Assembly: GCA_020053845.1 (NCBI GenBank)
Contig: JAGVMI010000135.1
Span: 1 to 9,046 of the forward strand
Reading direction: 5' to 3'
DNA: 9,046 nucleotides
From: Candidatus Babeliales bacterium
GTDB taxonomy: Bacteria > Babelota > Babeliae > Babelales > Vermiphilaceae
Part shown: in pieces, positions 1 through 4,810 of the stretch
Layout of the letters: each line of letters begins with the position of its first letter
How positions within the stretch are numbered: the stretch's first letter is position 1
Program-made: the position numbers and the translations under genes
The notes under the pieces: generated by a model
Told to the model about the DNA's origin: nothing
Seen by the model: only the letters and a program-made list of their open reading frames with translations
Databases searched by the model: none

Positions 1-2
1 AG

Positions 3-758
3 CTTTGTAATAGACTTCTTGATCGATTCAAGACGTATTGGGAATGTTGCTTAGCGGGAGTAGGGGAGAGACCTATATCATTTCAAGCTTTTGTAACGCG
101 GGAATGCCGTAGCGCGACTATGCTTACCGTCTTTTTTGCAGATGATAATAACAGAGTGTGCTTATCTCTTGATGAGCATCCTACTGTTTATGCCGCTACA
201 ATTGAGGACGAAGCGCGGAGCTTCAAGGTTGTGAGCATATTCTCTCAGATGCAAGAAGATCACTATGAGCCAGAGGAGGCCGAAGCCATAAATGCACTTG
301 CGTGCCTTGAGACAATTAAAAGAGATCACAGCAAAGTGGCACGGTTTTTATTTGAACAGCGAGAAGTCCCTTACGGAATCTTTGATCCAAAAACTAAAAA
401 CACTTATTTGCACTATGCCGTTTTGGCGGGCGCACGAAAGTGCTGCAAGCTGCTTGCGCATAATGCTCCTGATCTCTTATCCCTTGCTAATGCTGATGGC
501 AAAACCCCTTGCGCCCTTTATCAAGAGCGTTATGGCACAAAAAGCGCTCCATCATCGCCAATAGGATCGCCTCGAGCAGAGACCGACTCGCCAACATCCC
601 AGCCTAAAAGGAAGCGGCGGGGAAGCTTGACCAACAAACTGAAAGAGATGAGGGAAGCTTTTCACTCAACACCCAATTTGCGCAACTCGCCGCAAATTAC
701 AAAACTGACAAGCTCAACTGAAGGCATAAAAGAAGGCACAAAAAAAGGCGGGATTTGA
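3..758 (+). CDS. Ankyrin-repeat protein with basic, Ser/Pro-rich tail (5' end outside window)
   Basis: The frame is open from the left edge, with 39 sense codons before the first ATG at 120. That ATG has no Shine-Dalgarno sequence, so I read this as the last 251 codons of a longer gene; a start at 120 (212 aa) is the alternative. Counting from the ATG, residues about 91-139 form a good ankyrin repeat: a TYLHYAVLAG helix-turn start, then CCKLLAHNAPDLL, then NADGKTPCAL as the next repeat's beginning. The helical stretch before it (KVARFLFEQ) looks like a decayed repeat. From about 141 on, the chain is Ser/Pro/Thr-rich and probably disordered, with a PKRKRRG cluster at 162-168. Ankyrin repeats bind proteins, and in intracellular bacteria such genes often encode host-directed effectors. 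That role is inference; no catalytic domain is visible. The stop codon lies in the loop of a terminator hairpin. Confidence 0.75.
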   Translation, partial: LCNRLLDRFKTYWECCLAGVGERPISFQAFVTRECRSATMLTVFFADDNNRVCLSLDEHPTVYAATIEDEARSFKVVSIFSQMQEDHYEPEEAEAINALACLETIKRDHSKVARFLFEQREVPYGIFDPKTKNTYLHYAVLAGARKCCKLLAHNAPDLLSLANADGKTPCALYQERYGTKSAPSSPIGSPRAETDSPTSQPKRKRRGSLTNKLKEMREAFHSTPNLRNSPQITKLTSSTEGIKEGTKKGGI

Positions 759-771
759 ATCCCACCTTTTT
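742..771. terminator. Bidirectional Rho-independent terminator overlapping a stop codon
   Basis: Bases 742-754 pair with 759-771 around a four-base loop, with one C749/A764 mismatch. The arms begin with five A and end with five T, so either strand gives a GC-containing hairpin followed by U residues. It would terminate the ankyrin gene on the + strand and the tRNA (and any lnt read-through) on the - strand. The loop contains the TGA stop (756-758) of the ankyrin gene, so the last codons are also terminator sequence. Confidence 0.75.
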
Positions 772-778
772 GCTAATT

Positions 779-855
<77 letters not shown>

Positions 856-866
856 ATCAATCTTTA

Positions 867-937
867 ATTTCATCTTGAAATGACGGTGTTTAATTAAGCA
901 CCTCATGTACTTAGAAGGTTAAGCCTTTTTCAGGCTT
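867..937. repeat. Three consecutive inverted repeats upstream of tRNA-fMet
   Basis: The gap between the tRNA and lnt holds three dyads. First, 867-881 is ATTTCA, three bases, TGAAAT (perfect 6-bp arms). Second, 885-902 is GGTGTTTAATTAAGCACC, an 18-bp palindrome with one T/G mismatch centred on TTAATTAA. Third, 921-937 is AAGCCT, five bases, AGGCTT (perfect 6-bp arms). None is followed by a clear T tract on the - strand, so they are poor terminators for lnt. They could be processing hairpins in the tRNA leader, operator sites, or simply AT-rich coincidence. Confidence 0.45.
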
Positions 938-943
938 TGTCAA
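916..943 (-). promoter_or_regulatory. Possible promoter for tRNA-fMet
   Basis: The - strand has a perfect -35 hexamer TTGACA (943-938). A 16-base spacer separates it from TAACCT (921-916), which matches the TATAAT consensus at only three positions. The spacer itself is the 921-937 hairpin. Transcription would start about 50-55 nt before the mature tRNA. The weak -10 keeps confidence low. The tRNA could instead be transcribed from the lnt operon. Confidence 0.3.
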
Positions 944-980
944 TTAATTATGCCCTATTTGGGAAAGTTATAGATGATAT

Positions 981-2291
981 TTACGCGCAAAGAAGCGGGT
1001 AGATCGCGCCTGAAGGGCATATAAAAAAGTTTCTCGAGTAGGAAGTGTAGATTATTATCCGTTGCCAGCGCATTGCTTGCAGGCGTGCGGTGAGAAAGAG
1101 AAGTTCTTTTGTATATTCTCGCCCAAACCACCGATCGTTGCATAGGGCCAAAATTAGCCTCTGGCCGCCAGGAAGGCTTTTTTGGCAAAAGAGCTCTGAG
1201 CATAACGTCGGGATCACTGTTAGTTCTGGCAGTAATTGCAAGGCTGCTTGCTCTTTAGGGCCGTATTCAAGTGCGTGAGGGTACCACTGAGCAGACCACC
1301 ATAGTGTTTTATTGTGACGCTCAATGAAGGGCATAAGATGTTGCTTGCAGTGAGTGTAGTCTATGTGGCCATTGCGTATTGCAAAGCAGGCGTTATAGCA
1401 GTGCTTGTTTTGATGCAAAAATGAGCCAAGAATTATGCGTGCTTCAATAGTGTTCCAGCATGAAATACATGCTTCAAGCATTTCTTCTTGAGGAACATAG
1501 ATAGCTGATTCGGGGAGTATAATGCACGCTATCTGCGGCTGTTGCTTTAAGTAGTGCTCAAATACTCGTTTGAGATAGTGTCCGCTAACGTGTGCATTTC
1601 CCGTAATATGGTGCGCTTGAGGGACAACAAGAATCTTTTTAATCCATGCGGGGCACTGACCGTGCTGACTGAGTGGCAGCAAAAAAATAAGCATGATGAA
1701 ACTATAATATGCTGCTGCATACGCTCGTGACTTTATAGCACAAAAAGCAAGCATGGTTGCCATGCCATTGATAATAAAAAGCACGATTTCCTGTGATATG
1801 TATTGATGCATCCATGCAATAAGTGGCACATCAACAAGTGCAAGCAATGGATTGAGAATGCAGCAGCCTTCGCACACCCCTGTTATCCACAAGCATGCGT
1901 AACCTATATACCACCACAATCCTGTGCTTACCAAGCTGATAACAAGCCATAATATCCATGCTATGCGAATGTGTGTGTAGCACAAGCGTATTATTTTTGC
2001 TGCTACCCCAGAATAAAGAGGCATGTATGCAATAAAAAGAAGTGCAGGCAATGCGCGTAATACGCTTTCTCCCTGGGAGAGATCATAGAGTGTGTATGCA
2101 GTATCTGAAAGTACGATGCCAAATGCGATGAGCCCCCATGCATACCCCCACAAAAATCCTGTACGGCATGCAGTGAATATGAATCCTGCGAGGGCTGGTA
2201 TGATAAGCCAAGGGCCAATAGTTGGCACCATGAGTGAGTAGCTGTATGCGCATGCACTGAGTAGTGCGTATCCAAGAGAGGTAAGCTTCAT
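981..2291 (-). CDS. lnt: Apolipoprotein N-acyltransferase-like membrane protein (divergent, C-terminally short)
   Basis: Lnt moves an acyl chain from phospholipid to the N-terminal Cys of apolipoproteins in the inner membrane, the last step of lipoprotein maturation. This 436-aa protein has about seven hydrophobic segments (residues about 6-22, 25-42, 46-62, 79-100, 108-128, 167-185, 190-208), then a nitrilase-type domain. The Glu-Lys-Cys triad is readable as E261 (LPESAI), K316 (CKQHLMPF) and C364 (TLCSELF), followed by the family motif NDRWFG at 385-390; E324 matches another conserved Glu. Oddities: the usual Cys-Tyr-Glu at the nucleophile is Cys-Ser-Glu, and the protein stops soon after the nitrilase core. 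It therefore lacks the usual C-terminal membrane helix (E. coli Lnt has about 512 residues). A strong AAGGAG lies 7 nt before the ATG. It is last in the yifB-acpS-small protein operon. Family is fairly sure; activity is not. Confidence 0.8.
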   Translation of the reverse strand: MKLTSLGYALLSACAYSYSLMVPTIGPWLIIPALAGFIFTACRTGFLWGYAWGLIAFGIVLSDTAYTLYDLSQGESVLRALPALLFIAYMPLYSGVAAKIIRLCYTHIRIAWILWLVISLVSTGLWWYIGYACLWITGVCEGCCILNPLLALVDVPLIAWMHQYISQEIVLFIINGMATMLAFCAIKSRAYAAAYYSFIMLIFLLPLSQHGQCPAWIKKILVVPQAHHITGNAHVSGHYLKRVFEHYLKQQPQIACIILPESAIYVPQEEMLEACISCWNTIEARIILGSFLHQNKHCYNACFAIRNGHIDYTHCKQHLMPFIERHNKTLWWSAQWYPHALEYGPKEQAALQLLPELTVIPTLCSELFCQKSLPGGQRLILALCNDRWFGREYTKELLFLTARLQAMRWQRIIIYTSYSRNFFICPSGAIYPLLCA

Positions 2292-2317
2292 TACTCAACT
2301 CCTTAACGCGGTTAACG

Positions 2318-2617
2318 TCATTTTTTGCTGTGGCACACCAGCTTATCGAGATATTTTTTAAGTCCAGATCTTGTATCATCGATCATTGCACGTAAAAGCT
2401 TAGAAGCCCAAGATTCATGCTTTTGCTCTTCGCTGGCTTGCGTAGATTTTTTTGTTGGGCAGGAATCTTGATCTGTTTCGCCGCTGCGAAGTTCATCGAG
2501 AGAAATTATGCCGGGCAATTCAGTTTGCTGTTTGCTAGGGCACGGTAGATCATGCGCGTACGTTGCAAACGAGGCGGCAATAAAAGCAATAAAAGCCACT
2601 GAAAGATGCTTATTCAT
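2318..2617 (-). CDS. Small secreted protein of unknown function (99 aa)
   Basis: I do not recognise this protein. Residues 1-21 are a clean signal peptide: MNKH, a hydrophobic core LSVAFIAFIAASF, and a likely signal-peptidase I site after ATYA. No lipobox is seen. The mature part is about 78 residues, hydrophilic, with a Gln/Glu/Ser/Lys-rich middle and a basic, probably helical C-terminus (KLLRAMID to KKYLDKLV). It has three cysteines (26, 53, 95). I chose the ATG at 2617 because the signal peptide begins there and AAGGA lies 5 nt upstream; an in-frame ATG six codons earlier lies inside acpS and lacks this. It overlaps the acpS stop by 8 nt and ends 26 nt before lnt, so it is co-translated with both. 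It is predicted to act in the periplasm or outside the cell. Confidence 0.7.
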   Translation of the reverse strand: MNKHLSVAFIAFIAASFATYAHDLPCPSKQQTELPGIISLDELRSGETDQDSCPTKKSTQASEEQKHESWASKLLRAMIDDTRSGLKKYLDKLVCHSKK

Positions 2618-2996
2618 GATGTTCCTTATGTGCAATTACAAAAGCCGTTGCTACATGATCGGTATGAGTCATGCTGAGCGCTATGCGCATATTCTCCATG
2701 CCAAGCGTATGCGTATCAATTCTAAAGTAAGGAGCGCCTTGGGCGGTATGTTCAATGCTTACTGTGCGTGCAAGCTGAAACAATGTGCCCATATATCCTG
2801 CGCTCGAAAGAGCCTTGAATAGTGCTTCACGCGCTGCAAAGCGTACAGCAAAGCGAGATGCGCTATGCGCACTGTCTTGCAGGCAATATGCAATCTCGGC
2901 AGTACTAAAAAACCGGTGCAGTTGTTCTAATGAATAGGTATGCCATTGCTCAAATCGTGCAATGTCGACACTATCAATGCCTATGCCGCTAATCAT
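2610..2996 (-). CDS. acpS: Holo-[acyl-carrier-protein] synthase
   Basis: AcpS transfers 4'-phosphopantetheine from coenzyme A to the serine of apo-ACP, activating ACP for fatty acid synthesis in the cytoplasm. The 128-aa length is typical. The N-terminal GIGIDSVDIARFE motif gives the metal-binding Asp (D8). FSTAEIAYC (30-38) follows, then the signature RFAVRFAAREALFKAL (48-63) with Glu57 and Lys61. The C-terminal strand SMTHTDHVATAFVIA (108-122) matches the family's S-x-x-H...A-x-A pattern. The ATG overlaps the yifB stop as ATGA, indicating translational coupling. The 3' end overlaps the small secreted gene by 8 nt. Nothing suggests loss of function. Confidence 0.95.
   Translation of the reverse strand: MISGIGIDSVDIARFEQWHTYSLEQLHRFFSTAEIAYCLQDSAHSASRFAVRFAAREALFKALSSAGYMGTLFQLARTVSIEHTAQGAPYFRIDTHTLGMENMRIALSMTHTDHVATAFVIAHKEHHE
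2623..2627 (-). promoter_or_regulatory. Shine-Dalgarno site deciding the start of the small secreted gene
   Basis: AAGGA on the - strand, five bases before the ATG at 2617, lies inside the last codons of acpS. It supports the 99-residue start over the upstream in-frame ATG at 2635. Confidence 0.6.
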
Positions 2997-4537
2997 GCGC
3001 GATGCCTTTCAAGATACTGATCGAGCGATCGATACATGATTGCTTCTTGTATGTGTGCAACATCGATTGTGTGATCGTGTGCAAGATCGGCGATAGTGCG
3101 CGCAACTTTAAGAATCTTATGGTAGCCGCGCATGCTCAGCTTAAGAGCGTCGAAAGCTTTCTTCATGAGCTCTTGTGCGCGTTGTGTGAGTGCGCAATGC
3201 GCTTCTATCTGATCTGATGACATGTGGCTATTGTAGGCATGCTCAGTGCCAAAGCGTTTATTTTGCTGCTCGCGAGCGTGCATAACGCCTTCAAGCAATG
3301 TTTGTGAGCCTAGCTGGGGGCTTTTGTCGTTTACAATCGCATCATATTCAATTGAGGGTACATGTATCTGGAGATCGAAACGATCAAGCAAAGGGCCTGA
3401 CAGTTTGCTTATGTATTTTGCAATCTGTTGAGCAGAGCATGAGCATGTACGCTTTTTATCACCCAAAAAGCCGCACGGGCACGGATTAAGTGCGCCCACA
3501 AGAAGAAGTTGTGCAGGGAATGTTACAGTTTGATGTACACGCGAGATGTGTACATCTCCATTTTCTAATGGTTGGCGTAACGCTTCAAGTACGTCGCGCT
3601 TGAACTCGGTAAGTTCATCGAGGAATAAAATGCCGTTGTGCGCAAGGCTAATTTCTCCTGGCTGCGGATAACTTCCTCCGCCAATGAGTCCTGCTTGAGA
3701 GATCGTATGATGCGGTGCACGAAATGGCCTGTTGGTGATGAGTGGCTCATTATGCAATTTTCCCGTGACGGAATACACTTTGCTGGTTGCAAGTGCCTCA
3801 CTAAATGTCATGGGAGGCATGATGCTTGGCAAGCGCTGTGCAAGCATTGTTTTTCCTGAGCCTGGAGGCCCGATGAAAAGAATGTTGTGATTGCCTGCTG
3901 CTGCAATTTGCAGCGCACGTTTTGCTTGTTGCTGGCCGCGTACTTGTGAAAAGTCGCGTGATGTGTCGCGCTTAGCGCAGGAAAATTGTGCAAATGAAGT
4001 GTGCGTAGGGGCGATGATAGTTTCTTTTTGCAGGTACGTTATTAGTTCAGTCAGATGACGTACGCCAATAACTTCTACATCTTCGATAAGTGAAGCTTCG
4101 GCTGCATTTTCAAGCGGAACAATCAGGCGACGTTTTTTGAGATTTCGCGCATCGCATGCAACAGGAAGAATTCCTTTAATGCCGCGAATGCTGCCATCAA
4201 GAGAAAGTTCACCCAGAAAAAGTGTATCGTGACTCCACTGCTTATCGATCTCTACTATGCCCATGGCAGCAGCAATGCCGACAGCAATAGGCAAATCAAA
4301 TACCGTACCCACTTTTTTCAGATCAGCCGGAGCTAAGTTTACCGTAATGCGTTTTGCAGGAAGTTTAATGCCGCTATTTTTGAATGCGGTTTGCACGCGT
4401 TTGTTGCTCTCTTTGATTGCTGTATCGGGAAGACCAACGATGGTGAAATTCACCAAGCCGTAGGAAATATCGACTTCAACCTGAACAAGATGCGCATGAA
4501 CACCAATGGTAGTTGCGGAAAATACCTGCGCGTGCAT
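2993..4537 (-). CDS. yifB: YifB/ComM-family AAA+ ATPase (Mg-chelatase-like)
   Basis: This 514-aa protein is full length for the family. The N-terminal ChlI/Lon-S16-like domain carries FTIVGLPDTAIKES (31-44) and DLPIAVGIAAAMG (81-93). The AAA+ core has Walker A GPPGSGKT (223-230), PFRAPHHT (271-278), Walker B ILFLDE (303-308), the paired-cysteine segment NPCPCG...CSC (351-367) and an arginine-finger-type LLDRFD (383-388). The C-terminal RGYHKILKVARTIADL (470-485) is the family sensor-2 helix. ComM, the characterised homologue, is a hexameric helicase that drives branch migration while incoming DNA recombines during natural transformation; that role here is inferred by family. The start matches the family N-terminus. 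It heads the operon and overlaps acpS by 4 nt. The leader is short and its Shine-Dalgarno weak (GGA about 10 nt upstream). Confidence 0.95.
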   Translation of the reverse strand: MHAQVFSATTIGVHAHLVQVEVDISYGLVNFTIVGLPDTAIKESNKRVQTAFKNSGIKLPAKRITVNLAPADLKKVGTVFDLPIAVGIAAAMGIVEIDKQWSHDTLFLGELSLDGSIRGIKGILPVACDARNLKKRRLIVPLENAAEASLIEDVEVIGVRHLTELITYLQKETIIAPTHTSFAQFSCAKRDTSRDFSQVRGQQQAKRALQIAAAGNHNILFIGPPGSGKTMLAQRLPSIMPPMTFSEALATSKVYSVTGKLHNEPLITNRPFRAPHHTISQAGLIGGGSYPQPGEISLAHNGILFLDELTEFKRDVLEALRQPLENGDVHISRVHQTVTFPAQLLLVGALNPCPCGFLGDKKRTCSCSAQQIAKYISKLSGPLLDRFDLQIHVPSIEYDAIVNDKSPQLGSQTLLEGVMHAREQQNKRFGTEHAYNSHMSSDQIEAHCALTQRAQELMKKAFDALKLSMRGYHKILKVARTIADLAHDHTIDVAHIQEAIMYRSLDQYLERHRA

Positions 4538-4556
4538 ATATAAAAATTCCGTCTGA

Positions 4557-4562
4557 ATTATA
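4557..4562 (-). promoter_or_regulatory. -10 hexamer of the yifB operon promoter
   Basis: The - strand reads TATAAT, a perfect -10, 20 bases before the yifB ATG. It would start transcription only about 10-15 nt upstream of the gene. No good -35 lies 16-18 bp further up (best GAGATA), and the flanks are AT-rich. This is the only convincing -10 ahead of the four-gene operon. Confidence 0.5.
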
Positions 4563-4715
4563 ACTATTTTTTTAAATAATATCTCGTATCATTAAAGCAT
4601 ATGTTGTTTCGATTGTCATGCATTTACTCTTGTGTAGTGCTGATTTTGAGCATATTTTGAACGAGGTAAGTGGGCTATTTCGTCAACTTACGGTGGTAGT
4701 TTTTCGCAAATCCTC

Positions 4716-4721
4716 TACAAT
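4716..4721 (+). promoter_or_regulatory. Possible -10 hexamer for the exported-protein operon
   Basis: TACAAT matches the consensus at five of six positions and would give a leader of about 80 nt before the ATG at 4811. No good -35 is visible at 16-18 bp, so this is tentative. Confidence 0.3.
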
Positions 4722-4798
4722 AGGCTTTGCTGAAGTATCCCCTGCATGAATTGCTTAGTGCATATGCGTACCGGGGTAAACGCGTCAAAATCAAACAT

Positions 4799-4803
4799 GA
4801 GGG
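4799..4803 (+). promoter_or_regulatory. Shine-Dalgarno site deciding the start of the large exported protein
   Basis: GAGGG lies seven bases before the ATG at 4811. It supports that ATG, which also begins a signal peptide, over the TTG at 4727 that would add 28 non-signal-like residues. Confidence 0.65.
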
Positions 4804-4810
4804 TTCGCGT

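Larger units (their letters stand above)
4538..4810. other. Divergent intergenic region between the yifB operon and the exported-protein pair
   Basis: This 273-bp stretch separates genes read in opposite directions and must hold both promoters. It begins AT-rich next to yifB, with the TATAAT described separately. On the + strand TACAAT at 4716-4721 is the best -10. Near the large gene, CCCC (4739-4742) can pair with GGGG (4773-4776), with an inner GCAT/ATGC stem, but this matches no riboswitch I know. A 43-codon + strand frame (4618-4749) has no ribosome-binding site. Confidence 0.6.

Noticed and set aside
921..937. Hairpin AAGCCT/AGGCTT as a terminator for lnt
   Set aside because: On the - strand no run of T follows the second arm, so it lacks the intrinsic-terminator signature.
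955..1203. A second - strand frame past the lnt stop that might hold the missing C-terminus through a frameshift
   Set aside because: Its end (ASLRVNIIYNFPK) does not resemble the Lnt C-terminus or a membrane helix, while the main frame keeps family-like sequence almost to its stop.
4601..4660. 19-codon hydrophobic + strand peptide beginning MLFRLSC
   Set aside because: No Shine-Dalgarno sequence and very short, in an AT-rich region where such frames arise by chance.
4739..4776. CCCC/GGGG hairpin in the leader of the large exported gene as a riboswitch
   Set aside because: It matches no riboswitch consensus I know and the stem is broken by an asymmetric internal loop.
4727..4810. TTG start adding 28 residues to the large exported protein
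   Set aside because: The added residues are polar and basic and would mask the signal peptide; the ATG at 4811 has a GAGGG site.
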